Assembly (NCBI GenBank): GCA_964606065.1
Contig: CAZSEX010000010.1
Coordinates: 1-50,271, forward strand
Direction of reading: 5' to 3'
Length of the DNA stretch: 50,271 nucleotides
From: JAFGHJ01 sp964606065
Lineage (GTDB): Bacteria; Hydrothermota; UBA3072
Both the position numbers and the translations under genes were made by a program. Below are positions 1 to 8,619 of the stretch, piece after piece; the first letter of the stretch is position 1, and each line of letters starts with the position of its first letter. The notes beneath the pieces are model-generated. The model was not told where the DNA came from and did not search any database. It saw only the letters and a program-made list of their open reading frames with translations.

Positions 1-353
1 AAAATCGCGAAATAGAAAAATATTCTCACACGGAGACGCCCCTCATGGAATAGAAATCATTATTCCACAGGGCAGGCAAAGGGCGTAGAGAAAAACAAAA
101 AAATATACATTGTTTAAAACTCATCCTAACCCAAAAAAATGTAGCGTTGGGGCTTGCCCCCAACATTTTACTATTCACTTCCCCGTCCCGTGGAATAGAG
201 GCTCATCAGGTAATAGTTTCTATTTCACGGGACAAGCCGCAATTGTCGGGATTAAGAAATTCCTCCTACAAAATTGTAGGGCAATCTTTATTTAGCCACA
301 ATAAAAAAATTTCTGTCCTTTGTACCTTCATGTCTTTATGGCTAATTCCACGG
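1..353. repeat. Repeat-filled spacer upstream of polX
   Basis: No gene is seen here. A 41-bp hairpin cassette lies at 37-77 (TGGAATA/TATTCCA arms), followed by the flank word ggcaggcaaagggcgtagag. A GTAG-headed hairpin sits at 141-164. A larger palindrome lies at 185-233 with arms GTCCCGTGGAATAGA and a near-complement ending in CACGGGAC. A CTAC/GTAG inverted pair lies at 266-279. The short open frames in this stretch are repeat translations without coding character. The 41-bp cassette recurs inverted at 12071-12111, and the GTAG hairpin recurs at 25536-25559. Confidence 0.75.
141..164 (+). repeat. REP-like GTAG-headed hairpin
   Basis: The tetranucleotide GTAG is followed after one base by a palindrome, GTTGGGG / CCCCAAC. 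The same 24 bases and a few more occur at 25536-25559. A related inverted copy forms the right half of the element at 20987-21043. A 5' GTAG followed by an imperfect palindrome is the known signature of REP sequences moved by RAYT (TnpA_REP) enzymes. No such enzyme is in this window. Confidence 0.6.
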
Positions 354-382
354 TTGACTTTTAGGCAAGGACTTTTTATAAT
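354..382 (+). promoter_or_regulatory. Sigma70-type promoter of the polX operon, probably leaderless
   Basis: TTGACT (354-359), a 17-bp spacer and a perfect TATAAT (377-382). The polX ATG begins at 391, 9 nt after the -10 box, so transcription would start within a few bases of the start codon. There is no room for a Shine-Dalgarno site. Confidence 0.75.
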
Positions 383-390
383 ATAACTAA

Positions 391-2109
391 ATGAGAAACC
401 GTGAGGTTGCAGATTTACTGTTAAAAATCGCTGACGGTTTAGATCTGTCGGGAGGAAATTTTTTCAAAATACGCGCTTACAGAAAAGCAGCCAACTCTAT
501 AAAAGACCTATCCGAAGATATAGAAAAAATTTATAAGGAGGGAAACCTCACAGGTATAGAAGGTGTTGGAGCAGGAATCGCCAAAAAAATAGAAGAATAT
601 TTAACCACCGGCGAAATGTCCAAACTCGAAGAAGTCACGAAAAATATCCCCGACTCTCTTTTCCAACTCTTAAATATAAGGGACCTGGGACCCCGGACCA
701 TTTACAATCTCAATAAGAAGTTAGGAGTTAAAGATTTACAGGATCTAAAAAAAGTAATTCGGGACGGTTCTTTTGCGAAAATAGAAGGACTTGGACAGAA
801 AAAAGCCGAAAAAATTCTTGAAAACATCAAATTTTACGAAGAGAAAACAGGAAAAAACCGGCGCTTTACCCTGGGAGAGGTCACTTCCACTGTCCAGGAA
901 ATAATAAAAAAACTAAAAAATCTAAAACCGGTAAAAAGGGTTTCTACCGCTGGTTCCATGCGAAGGATGAAAGAAACTGTGGGAGATGTAGATATCCTCA
1001 TAGAAACGGAACAAACGGAAAAAGTCACCGAGGAATTTATTTCCTTTCCAGAAATAAAAAAAGTTTTAGAATCCGGAAAAACCAAAGTTTCCGTTTTGTT
1101 AAAAGGGATTGATGTACACATGGATCTAAGAATGCTTCCCGGGAAATCCTACGGCGCGGCTCTTTTATACTTTACAGGTTCGAAAGATCATAATGTTAAA
1201 TTGAGAAGTATGGCAATAAAAAAAGGTCTCAAAATTAACGAATATGGAGTTTTCAAAAAGAAAAAAATGATAGCGGGCAAGACAGAAAAAGAAATATACA
1301 AACTGCTGGGCATGAATTTTATTCCTCCCGAACTCAGAGAAAACAGAGGGGAAATAGAATTAGCCCTGCAGGGAAAACTACCCGATTTAATCGATTACAA
1401 AGATATCAAAGGAAATCTCCATACTCATACAAAATACTCCGACGGCAAAAAGAGTGTAAAAGAACTCGCCTTATACGCCAGAGAATACGGATACTCATAT
1501 ATAGGAATTACAGATCATTCATCATCCGCCTCTTACGCTAACGGCTTAACTGAAGATAAGCTAAAAAAACAGATGGATGAAATAGATGCTTTAAACGAAA
1601 AACAAACCGATTTTAAAATACTCAAAGGTACCGAAAGCGACATACTATCCGACGGTTCTCTCGATTTCAAAGATGAAATCCTGGAAAAACTCGATTTTGT
1701 GATAGGAGCTATACACTCAGGTTTTAAGAAAAACGTAACCGAAAGGATGGAAACAGCCCTTGAAAATCCTTATCTCACAATATTAGCTCACCCCACGGGC
1801 AGATTAATATCCGGCAGGGCAGGTTACGAAGTCGATTTAGACAGGGTAATGGATAAAGCGAAAGAAGAAAAAAAGATACTTGAAATAAACGCTTATTATG
1901 ATAGATTAGACCTGAACGAATTCAATGCCAAAGAAGCAAATAACAGAGGAATTAAATTATGCATTAGCACGGATGCTCACAATTTTGAAATGTTCAGATG
2001 GATGGATTTAGGAGTGGGAATAGCAAGGAGAGCATGGATTGGCAGTGATTCCGTGATAAATACTTATGAGCTTAATGAACTTCTAAAAGTTTTAAAAAGA
2101 AATGGATAA
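391..2109 (+). CDS. polX: DNA polymerase/3'-5' exonuclease PolX
   Basis: Family X DNA polymerase with a C-terminal PHP phosphoesterase domain, thought to fill short gaps in cytoplasmic DNA repair. At 572 aa it has the usual bacterial PolX length. The N-terminal 150 residues carry helix-hairpin-helix stretches (GVGAGIAKKI, GLGQKKAEKI). The polymerase metal motif GDVDIL lies near residue 197. The PHP domain starts near residue 340 with NLHTHTKYSDG, followed by ITDHS, and ends with STDAH near 530. The start is fixed by the promoter directly upstream. It is the first gene of a run of seven overlapping genes; the next gene, murA, starts 8 nt before its end. Nothing looks truncated. Confidence 0.95.
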   Translation: MRNREVADLLLKIADGLDLSGGNFFKIRAYRKAANSIKDLSEDIEKIYKEGNLTGIEGVGAGIAKKIEEYLTTGEMSKLEEVTKNIPDSLFQLLNIRDLGPRTIYNLNKKLGVKDLQDLKKVIRDGSFAKIEGLGQKKAEKILENIKFYEEKTGKNRRFTLGEVTSTVQEIIKKLKNLKPVKRVSTAGSMRRMKETVGDVDILIETEQTEKVTEEFISFPEIKKVLESGKTKVSVLLKGIDVHMDLRMLPGKSYGAALLYFTGSKDHNVKLRSMAIKKGLKINEYGVFKKKKMIAGKTEKEIYKLLGMNFIPPELRENRGEIELALQGKLPDLIDYKDIKGNLHTHTKYSDGKKSVKELALYAREYGYSYIGITDHSSSASYANGLTEDKLKKQMDEIDALNEKQTDFKILKGTESDILSDGSLDFKDEILEKLDFVIGAIHSGFKKNVTERMETALENPYLTILAHPTGRLISGRAGYEVDLDRVMDKAKEEKKILEINAYYDRLDLNEFNAKEANNRGIKLCISTDAHNFEMFRWMDLGVGIARRAWIGSDSVINTYELNELLKVLKRNG

Positions 2110-3364
2110 ATTTTTAATCGAAGGCGGAAACAGTTTAAAAGGCGAGGTAAAAATTAAAGGCTCGAAGAATTCGGCGCTTCCAATTCTCGCCGCGACTTTA
2201 CTTTGCGAAGATGAATTCGTGATAGAAAACGTGCCTCTGTTGCGGGATATCTTTACCATGAAAAAGGTACTTGAAATACTTGGCGTCTCTGTATTCATCG
2301 AAGGTGACAGGGTAAAAGTGGACACGAGAGGCGCGGTTGGCTACGAGGCTCCTTATGAACTTGTAAAACAGATGAGGGCAAGCTACTACGTTCTGGGTCC
2401 TCTTATCGCCCGGCTGGGAAGAGCTATGGTTTCACTGCCGGGAGGATGCGCGATCGGAACAAGACCTATCGATCTTCATATCAGGGGACTAAAAAAGTTG
2501 AAAGCTAATATCTCTATTACTCACGGATATGTCGACGCCTACGTAACCAAATTAAAGGGATCTCATATTTTCCTTGAAGGTCCGAATGGGCCTTCCGTCG
2601 GCGCTACAATAAACGTTATGACAGCTGCCACCCTGGCAAAAGGTGTAACAGTTATCGAAGGAGCGGCAATGGAACCGGAAGTAGAAGATGTCGCCAATTT
2701 CCTAAACAAGTGCGGAGCAAAAATCGAAGGGCAGGGGACACGAAGGATAGAAATAAAAGGAGTTAAAAAACTTCATGGCTGCGAATATAAAATTATTCCC
2801 GATAGAATAGAAGCCGGAACATTGGCTGTGGGAGCCGCAATTTCGAGAGGAGAAGTTTTTTTAAAAGGAGCAAAAAAGGTTCATTTTGAATCTTCTTTAA
2901 ATAAACTGAAGGAAGTGGGAGCGGATATTATCGTGGAAAAGGACGGTGTAGCTGTAAAAATGGATAGAGATATAGGAAGCACGGATATTGAAACCGCTCC
3001 TTTCCCGGGTTTCCCTACGGATATGCAGGCTCAATTTACAGCCCTACTTTCTCTCTCCGACGGAATATCTATCGTAAGAGAAAAAATTTTCGAAGAAAGA
3101 TTCATGCACGTAATGGAACTTGTAAGAATGGGTGCAGACATTCGAAGAGAAGGTGATTATGTGGTAGTAAAGGGTGTGCCCTATCTTTACGGAGCGGAAG
3201 TAATGGCTTCCGATTTAAGAGCTTCAGCGGCTCTTGTTTTAGCCGGTCTCTCGGCATCTGGAACCACCATTGTAAGAAGAATTTATCACATAGACAGAGG
3301 ATATGAAAATATAGAGGAAAGATTAAGAAAATTAGGCGCTCGAATATGGAGACAAGAAGAATAA
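2102..3364 (+). CDS. murA: UDP-N-acetylglucosamine 1-carboxyvinyltransferase MurA
   Basis: Transfers enolpyruvate from PEP to UDP-GlcNAc, the first committed step of peptidoglycan synthesis, in the cytoplasm. At 420 aa it is the normal length. The N-terminus GGNSLKGEVKIKGSKNSALP is typical. The catalytic loop GGCAIGTRPIDLH carries Cys116, the fosfomycin-target cysteine in this family. The Arg/Lys-rich C-terminal IYHIDRGYENIEERLRKLGA is also conserved. The ATG overlaps the end of polX by 8 nt and no separate Shine-Dalgarno site is evident, so translation is probably coupled. Only one murA is seen in the window. Confidence 0.97.
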   Translation: MDKFLIEGGNSLKGEVKIKGSKNSALPILAATLLCEDEFVIENVPLLRDIFTMKKVLEILGVSVFIEGDRVKVDTRGAVGYEAPYELVKQMRASYYVLGPLIARLGRAMVSLPGGCAIGTRPIDLHIRGLKKLKANISITHGYVDAYVTKLKGSHIFLEGPNGPSVGATINVMTAATLAKGVTVIEGAAMEPEVEDVANFLNKCGAKIEGQGTRRIEIKGVKKLHGCEYKIIPDRIEAGTLAVGAAISRGEVFLKGAKKVHFESSLNKLKEVGADIIVEKDGVAVKMDRDIGSTDIETAPFPGFPTDMQAQFTALLSLSDGISIVREKIFEERFMHVMELVRMGADIRREGDYVVVKGVPYLYGAEVMASDLRASAALVLAGLSASGTTIVRRIYHIDRGYENIEERLRKLGARIWRQEE

Positions 3365-4923
3365 AAACAGATTTCCTGATAATAGGCAGCGGATTATCTG
3401 CCCTAAATTTCGCGTTGAGAGTCTGTAACAAAGGTAGCGTATTAATTCTTACAAAAAAAGAAAAAACCGACGCCAACACAAACTACGCCCAGGGAGGAAT
3501 AGCGGCAGTTTTAAATAAAGATGATTCTTTCGCTTCTCATACAGAGGATACCTGCAAAACCGGAGCCGGTCTCTGCGTAAAAGAAGCCGTAGAAATTATG
3601 GTTAAAGAAGGCCCAACTCTAATCAAGGACCTGATGGGATGGGGAGTTGATTTCACTAAAGGTAAAAATTCAAATCTGGAACTATGGAAAGAGGGTGGAC
3701 ATTCCAGAAGGAGAATAGTTCATTCCGGCGATTTTACCGGTAGGGAAATCGAAAAAACATTGATCTCGGCGATAAAGAATTATTCGAATATAAGAATATT
3801 CGAACATCATATCGCTTTTGAACTTATTTCGAGTAACGGAGCGATTCATGGCGCATTAGCTCTCGACGTTTCCACGGGAGAAATTATTCAGGTTTTCTCA
3901 AAAATAACAATGCTTGCCACAGGCGGCGCAGGCCAGGTTTATCAGCATACCTCCAATCCCTCGGTCGCTACCGGTGACGGCATCGCTCTCGCCTACAACG
4001 CGGGATGTAGAATAGTAGATATGGAATTCTTTCAGTTTCACCCGACAACGCTCTGGACACCAGAACACATGGAAAAGCAATTTCTCATATCTGAAGCCGT
4101 CCGCGGAGAAGGAGCTATCCTCACAGATTGCGATGGCTATAGATTCATGAAAGATTTTGATGAAAGAATGGAACTCGCTCCCAGAGACATTGTAGCTCGA
4201 GCCTGCGATTCAATATTAAAAGAAAAAGGTTGTGATTACGTATTTCTAAATATTTCTCATAAGGATTCCGCTTATATCAAAAAAATTTTTCCAAACATTT
4301 ATAAAGAATGCCTGAAGCATTCCATAGATATTACTAAAGAACCGATACCGGTGGTTCCGGCAGCTCATTATATGTGCGGAGGTGTTTATACGGATTTTTA
4401 CGGAAGGACAGATCTTAGAGGACTTCTCGCGGTAGGCGAGGTAGCCTTTACGGGTGTCCACGGAGCAAATAGACTGGCAAGTAATTCATTGCTCGAAGCA
4501 CTGGTTTTTTCAACACGGGCGGCAAACATTGTAAAAGAATGGCAGATAAACAATTATTCCGATAAAAGTTTTAAATCTCCCGATGAAAAAAGATCAAGAA
4601 TAGAGGAAAGTGTATTAGCTATTCACACAAAAAAAGAAATCAAGCAGACAATGTGGGATTACGTCGGCATAGTACGAAGAGATTATCTTCTAAACAGAGC
4701 CATGAGAAGGTTTAAACTTTATCTCGGAGAAATCGAGGAATTATACAGAAACAGTTATATCTCAAAAGATATTATAGAACTACGATCCCTCGCCACCGTG
4801 GCTTATCTTATAACGAAATCAGCGCTCAATCGAAAAGAATCCAGAGGACTTAATTACAATAAAGATCATCCGGAAAAAAAAGACGAATTTAAAAAACACA
4901 CCTTTTTAAAAAAGGAGGAATAA
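3346..4923 (+). CDS. nadB: L-aspartate oxidase NadB
   Basis: FAD enzyme that oxidises L-aspartate to iminoaspartate, the first step of de novo NAD synthesis. At 525 aa it has the full length of the family. The Rossmann motif GSGLSALNFAL lies near residue 13, followed by the family signature NYAQGGIAAV, a FHPTTLW stretch, and GANRLASNSLLEALVFS near residue 380. It belongs to the succinate dehydrogenase/fumarate reductase flavoprotein superfamily, but the aspartate-oxidase signatures make SdhA unlikely. The ATG lies 19 nt inside murA. NadA and NadC are not in the window; an NH3-type nadE is at 35223. The last codons contain the Shine-Dalgarno site of hpf. Confidence 0.95.
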   Translation: METRRIKTDFLIIGSGLSALNFALRVCNKGSVLILTKKEKTDANTNYAQGGIAAVLNKDDSFASHTEDTCKTGAGLCVKEAVEIMVKEGPTLIKDLMGWGVDFTKGKNSNLELWKEGGHSRRRIVHSGDFTGREIEKTLISAIKNYSNIRIFEHHIAFELISSNGAIHGALALDVSTGEIIQVFSKITMLATGGAGQVYQHTSNPSVATGDGIALAYNAGCRIVDMEFFQFHPTTLWTPEHMEKQFLISEAVRGEGAILTDCDGYRFMKDFDERMELAPRDIVARACDSILKEKGCDYVFLNISHKDSAYIKKIFPNIYKECLKHSIDITKEPIPVVPAAHYMCGGVYTDFYGRTDLRGLLAVGEVAFTGVHGANRLASNSLLEALVFSTRAANIVKEWQINNYSDKSFKSPDEKRSRIEESVLAIHTKKEIKQTMWDYVGIVRRDYLLNRAMRRFKLYLGEIEELYRNSYISKDIIELRSLATVAYLITKSALNRKESRGLNYNKDHPEKKDEFKKHTFLKKEE

Positions 4924-5219
4924 TGGATTATAAACTTATAACACGTCATTTTGATTCTTCAGATAAACTTGAAACTTATGTCGCGAAAAAAATAAAAAAA
5001 CTCGCAAGATTTTCGAAATGGATAAAACACATTGAAATTATAATAGATGGTGAAGGGAATAGGAGAAATACAGAAATCAACGTTTCAATGGATAATAAGA
5101 ATATCAACGCGAAAGCCAAAGGAGACGATGCTCATAAAACTGTCGCGGAAGCCCTGAATAAAATCGAAAGACAGGTAAAAAAATTCGAGGGAAAAGTAAC
5201 CTACCATCATGGAAAGTGA
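4923..5219 (+). CDS. hpf: Short ribosome hibernation-promoting factor (HPF/RaiA family)
   Basis: Small protein (98 aa) of the HPF/YfiA family that binds the 30S subunit and inactivates ribosomes in slow growth. The sequence shows the usual beta-alpha-beta pattern: KLITRHFDSSDKLETYVAKK, a KIKKLARF stretch, INVSMDNKNINAKAKGDDAH, and a final helix of about 15 residues. It lacks the C-terminal dimerisation domain of long HPF, so it is the short type. A strong AAAGGAGG lies 5 nt before the ATG, inside the end of nadB, and the start overlaps the nadB stop by one base. Proteobacteria also often place hpf next to hprK or ptsN, which supports both calls. Confidence 0.9.
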   Translation: MDYKLITRHFDSSDKLETYVAKKIKKLARFSKWIKHIEIIIDGEGNRRNTEINVSMDNKNINAKAKGDDAHKTVAEALNKIERQVKKFEGKVTYHHGK

Positions 5220-6189
5220 CAAAATTACAGTTAAAGATTTAATCGAAGGAATAAAAGGTTACTTTTCACTTAAATTAATCGCAGGGAAAAAGGGACTAAA
5301 TCGAGAGATTGGTAAAAAATATATAAGCCGACCGGGATATATACTTGCAGGCTATGAAAAAGACTTCCCCGCAGACGCGGTTCAGATTATAGGCAACCGT
5401 GACATCGGCTATATGTCGACTTTTTCAAAAGAAGAACTGAAGAATAAAATCGACAGGTTTCTTTCGTTCCAATCTCCGCTAATTGTGATAACCTGTAATT
5501 ATAAAGCGCCAAAAATTCTCGTTAAAGGCTGCAACGATTCGAATATACCCTTGGTAAAAACAGAAGCGACTTCTTCGCAAATATCGGAAGTAATTCATTT
5601 CTATCTGGAAGAAAAGATGGCGGATTTTGTTTACCTGCACGGAAATTTAGTAGATGTTTTCGGAATCGGACTTCTAATTACCGGGGAAAGCGGAATGGGA
5701 AAAAGCGAACTCGCGCTGGATTTGATTACCAAAGGACACCGTCTTGTGGCAGACGACATAGTCTGCGTAAAAAGAAAAAGAGACGTACTGGTGGGAGAAG
5801 AAAAAGAAAAAGAAAAAATTCTCATGCACAATATAGAAATAAGGGGAGTCGGGATTTTAAACGTGGCGGCGCTTTTTGGAATAAAAGCGATCAGGATGCA
5901 AAAAAGGCTGGAACTACAATTAGAACTGGTAAAATGGGAAAGGAGTAAAGATTACACAAGAACCGGACTCGAAACAGGAGAAGTTGAAATATTGGGAGTA
6001 CCGATTCCGAAAATAAGTGTTCCTCTGATACCCGGAAAGAACATAACAACTATCGCCGAAGTCATTGCCATGGATTATCTGGGAAAGAATGTCGGTTTTT
6101 ATTCCGCGGAAATCTTCGAACACGAGCTGGTAAAAAAACTCAAGAAAAAAAGGGAAAAATACATCCGTCTTGAAGAAGATGAAGAATAG
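5209..6189 (+). CDS. hprK: HPr kinase/phosphorylase HprK
   Basis: Bifunctional serine kinase/phosphorylase of the PTS carrier HPr. At 326 aa it is full length. An N-terminal DRTGG-type domain of about 130 residues precedes the kinase domain with P-loop GESGMGKS near residue 160, the catalytic-region GHRLVADDIVCV, and the HprK signature EIRGVGILNVAALFG near residue 210. The ATG overlaps hpf by 11 nt. No HPr or EI gene is present here, so whether it controls sugar use or a nitrogen-type PTS cannot be judged. It lies between hpf and a radical SAM gene. Confidence 0.95.
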   Translation: MESDKITVKDLIEGIKGYFSLKLIAGKKGLNREIGKKYISRPGYILAGYEKDFPADAVQIIGNRDIGYMSTFSKEELKNKIDRFLSFQSPLIVITCNYKAPKILVKGCNDSNIPLVKTEATSSQISEVIHFYLEEKMADFVYLHGNLVDVFGIGLLITGESGMGKSELALDLITKGHRLVADDIVCVKRKRDVLVGEEKEKEKILMHNIEIRGVGILNVAALFGIKAIRMQKRLELQLELVKWERSKDYTRTGLETGEVEILGVPIPKISVPLIPGKNITTIAEVIAMDYLGKNVGFYSAEIFEHELVKKLKKKREKYIRLEEDEE

Positions 6190-7150
6190 GATACCCTTCG
6201 GACCTATTCCCTCGAGAAGACTCGGAAGAAGTCTGGGAATAAATAATATTCCTCCCAAAATTTGCAGTTATTCATGCGTTTACTGTCAGGTTGGAAAAAC
6301 CCCCAATTTTTCCGTAGAAAGAAAAGAATTCTATAAAGTAGAAGAAATAAAAACTCAGGTTTTAAAAAAAATAGACGCGTTAAAAAAGAAAAAAGAACAG
6401 ATAGACTTCCTCAGCTTTGTTCCCGACGGAGAGCCGACACTGGACATTAACCTGGGAAAAGAAATAGAAACACTGAAACAAACGGGTATCCCGATCGCCG
6501 TCATAACAAACGCTTCTTTAATAAACCGGGATGATGTGAGAAAAGATTTGAATAAAGCAGACTGGGTATCGGTAAAAATCGACGCTGTATCCGAAAAAAT
6601 CTGGAGAAAAATAAATTGTCCTCATCCAGACTTATCAATAAAAGATATACTTGAAGGAATTACCAGATTCAGCAAAGAATATAAAGGAGAACTTTACACG
6701 GAAACAATGCTGATAAAAAACATAAATACCGACAAAAAATACATAGAAGAAATCGCCGAATTTATCCGGAATTTAAAAATTAAAAAAGCTTACATTTCGA
6801 TTCCCACAAGACCTCCCGCAACTAAATTAGCCGGGATTCCTGATGAAAAAAATATCAACACAGCCTACAATTTGTTCACTCAAAGAAAAATAAACGCCGA
6901 ACTATTGAGCGGATATTCCCCAATCGAATTTCCCGCCACTAAAAACGTTCAGGAAGAGATATTAGACATAACTTCAGTCCATCCCCTGCGAGAAGTAGAT
7001 GTAAAAAGCATTCTGGAAAAAGCAGGTAAAAGTTGGGATATAATCGAAGACCTTTTAGCCAAAGGAGAACTAAAAATGGTAAAATTGGAAAATACAAAAT
7101 TCTTTTTACGCAGTCTAAAAAAGGACATCGAAAATGGGAAAGATAAGTGA
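6179..7150 (+). CDS. Radical SAM protein (COG0731-like)
   Basis: Radical SAM enzyme of unknown reaction. The N-terminus FGPIPSRRLGRSLGIN is a hallmark of the COG0731-type family, followed by the [4Fe-4S] motif CSYSCVYC (CX3CX2C). A SAM-binding stretch (FVPDGEPTLD) follows. The C-terminal 80 residues (VHPLREVDVKSIL...) look like a winged-helix or wyosine-enzyme-type tail. I chose ATG 6179 because homologues begin MKN..FGP; a TTG at 6170 would add three residues. It overlaps hprK by 11 nt and yggS by 17 nt. The substrate cannot be deduced from the neighbours. Confidence 0.85.
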   Translation: MKNRIPFGPIPSRRLGRSLGINNIPPKICSYSCVYCQVGKTPNFSVERKEFYKVEEIKTQVLKKIDALKKKKEQIDFLSFVPDGEPTLDINLGKEIETLKQTGIPIAVITNASLINRDDVRKDLNKADWVSVKIDAVSEKIWRKINCPHPDLSIKDILEGITRFSKEYKGELYTETMLIKNINTDKKYIEEIAEFIRNLKIKKAYISIPTRPPATKLAGIPDEKNINTAYNLFTQRKINAELLSGYSPIEFPATKNVQEEILDITSVHPLREVDVKSILEKAGKSWDIIEDLLAKGELKMVKLENTKFFLRSLKKDIENGKDK

Positions 7151-7871
7151 TAATTATAAAAGACTTCGAGATTCCATAAAAGACGACGTAACGATAGTGG
7201 TAGCGACAAAAACGAGAAGTTTCAATGAAATTACAGAAGTAATCGAAGCGGGAGCCGAACACATCGGAGAAAATTACGTTTACCCGGAAGCAACGGAGAA
7301 ATATGAAGAATTAGGCGATATATCCATTAAACTGAAATGGCATTTAATAGGTCACCTTCAAAGCAACAAAATAAACAAAGCCATTCAGATTTTCGACTTA
7401 ATTCAAACCGTGGATTCCGTAAAAAAAGCAATTGAAATCGACAAAAGGGTCGAAAACGCGGGAAAGATATTTATACCTGTTCTTTTAGAAATAAACAGTG
7501 GGAAAGAAAAGGGAAAAACGGGTTTTATGCCTGTTATAAAAAAAGTAAAGGAAGCTCTGGTTAAAATGGAAGACTTAAAACACATAGAAATCAGAGGATT
7601 AATGACGATGGGTCCCGAAACCGGAAACCCTGAAAACGCCAGAAAGTTTTTTACTCTAACGAGAAAAATTTTTGAGAAGTTGAAAGATGTTAAGACCATA
7701 AATTCAAAAATGCGAATCCTGTCTATGGGAATGAGCAATTCTTATAAAGTGGCTATAGAAGAAGGGGCAAATATGGTAAGGATTGGTTCTTTAATATTCG
7801 GAGAAAGACAACAACTTTATTTAACCACAAAGCACACCAAAGAACACAAAGTAAAAAGAATTAAACCATAG
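7134..7871 (+). CDS. yggS: YggS/PROSC-family PLP homeostasis protein
   Basis: Single-domain PLP-binding protein (alanine-racemase-like barrel) involved in pyridoxal phosphate and amino-acid homeostasis. Lys26 in VATKTRS is the expected PLP lysine. IGENYVYPE, KWHLIGHLQSNK, RGLMTMGP and SMGMSNSYKVAIEEGANMVRIGSLIFGER are family signatures. The conserved protein ends near IFGERQ; the last roughly 18 residues (TTKHTKEHK...) are translated from the dispersed 'accacaaagcacacc' repeat, so the native stop was probably replaced by repeat DNA. It is the last gene of the polX operon and overlaps the previous gene by 17 nt. Confidence 0.93.
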   Translation: MGKISDNYKRLRDSIKDDVTIVVATKTRSFNEITEVIEAGAEHIGENYVYPEATEKYEELGDISIKLKWHLIGHLQSNKINKAIQIFDLIQTVDSVKKAIEIDKRVENAGKIFIPVLLEINSGKEKGKTGFMPVIKKVKEALVKMEDLKHIEIRGLMTMGPETGNPENARKFFTLTRKIFEKLKDVKTINSKMRILSMGMSNSYKVAIEEGANMVRIGSLIFGERQQLYLTTKHTKEHKVKRIKP

Positions 7872-7900
7872 ATTGCACCCTGAATGGTCGTTCCTCTCTA

Positions 7901-7937
7901 CCCCGATACAGTCATACTTCCCTACGGGGCAGGCAAA
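7901..7937. repeat. Hairpin cassette, 'CCCCGatacag' type
   Basis: A CCCCG...CGGGG palindrome followed by the common flank caggcaaagtacgcagagaaa. The same 37-bp unit with one change lies at 25437-25473. The flank gcaggcaaag..g.agag also follows the different cassette at 37-77. Confidence 0.7.
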
Positions 7938-8026
7938 GTACGCAGAGAAAAACTATGCCTTTTATTTTCTATTAATTACTGTACCATCATGTGCATGAAC
8001 TCTCGCGTGATTCAGGTTAATTAGTC

Positions 8027-8054
8027 TTGACTTTGATTTAAATACTCCTATAAT
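8027..8054 (+). promoter_or_regulatory. Promoter of the antitoxin gene
   Basis: TTGACT (8027-8032), a 16-bp spacer and TATAAT (8049-8054). Unlike the leaderless cases, a GGAGG at 8074-8078 precedes the ATG at 8083. Confidence 0.7.
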
Positions 8055-8082
8055 TTATTATATATTATTTTTTGGAGGGATA

Positions 8083-8286
8083 ATGAAAACTCTAACTGAA
8101 AAATTTTTAGTAGATGAAAAAGGAAAAAAAGTAGGCGTAGTGCTTAGTTTTTCCGAATATCAGAAACTTCTTAAAGAATTAGAGGAGCTTGAGTCCCTTT
8201 ACGCTTACGATAAAGCAAAAGCTTCAAAAGATGAAGCAATTTCCTTTGAGCAAGCCGTAGAAGAAATCGAAAAAAAACGGAGATGA
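8083..8286 (+). CDS. Phd/YefM-like or RHH-type antitoxin
   Basis: A 67-aa acidic/basic helical protein with the pattern TEKFLVDEKGKKVGVVLSF SEYQKLL, which resembles the N-terminal DNA-binding/strand part of Phd/YefM-type antitoxins, followed by a helical C-terminal tail rich in E and K that would wrap the toxin. It has its own promoter and a strong Shine-Dalgarno site. The ATG of the next ORF overlaps its stop (ATGA), the classic antitoxin-toxin arrangement, but that toxin ORF is only 32 codons long. The family call rests on pattern and context, not on a decisive motif. Confidence 0.7.
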   Translation: MKTLTEKFLVDEKGKKVGVVLSFSEYQKLLKELEELESLYAYDKAKASKDEAISFEQAVEEIEKKRR

Positions 8287-8381
8287 ATTATTCTCTTTTA
8301 ATTCTCCGTAGAGCTCAAAAAGAGCTTTCTGTTTTACCCGAAAACGTTTACAAAAAAGTTAAACAAGCAAGATATTTATAA
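8283..8381 (+). pseudogene. Truncated RelE/ParE-type toxin
   Basis: An ORF of 32 codons, starting in an ATGA overlap with the antitoxin. Its translation MNYSLLILRRAQKELSVLPE looks like the first strand and helix of RelE/ParE toxins, which typically begin with a strand and an A.KEL..LP stretch and run to 85-100 aa. Here a TAA stops it at residue 32, and repeat-like DNA (cacacagattaacgcggattt) follows. The toxin is therefore probably inactive and the antitoxin is an orphan. It could also be a short regulatory peptide, though the match to the toxin start is good. Confidence 0.65.
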
Positions 8382-8601
8382 ATAAAAACATGTTTAAAAT
8401 CCACGATTCGAGACCTAACACCAATGCACACAGATTAACGCGGATTTAAAAGAATTTTTTATTTGTTTCTACTAATTTTCCACTTAACCACTAAACCCTT
8501 TAACGACTCAACTTAGATCAGTAAAACCTATTTAATAAACACGGATATTTTTATTGTTTTTTTTGACTCACGACGCAAAGACTCAAGACACATGACTCGC
8601 A
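8382..8601. other. Spacer with dispersed words
   Basis: No gene seen. It holds 'cacagattaacgcggattt' and 'gactcacgacgcaaagactc' words of the family that fills other spacers. It separates two toxin-antitoxin loci. Confidence 0.5.
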
Positions 8602-8619
8602 ATGCTTCGCATTGCCCCC

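Noticed and set aside
110..386. Two overlapping plus-strand frames
   Set aside because: They lie in REP-like and palindromic repeats, and the second runs through the polX promoter.
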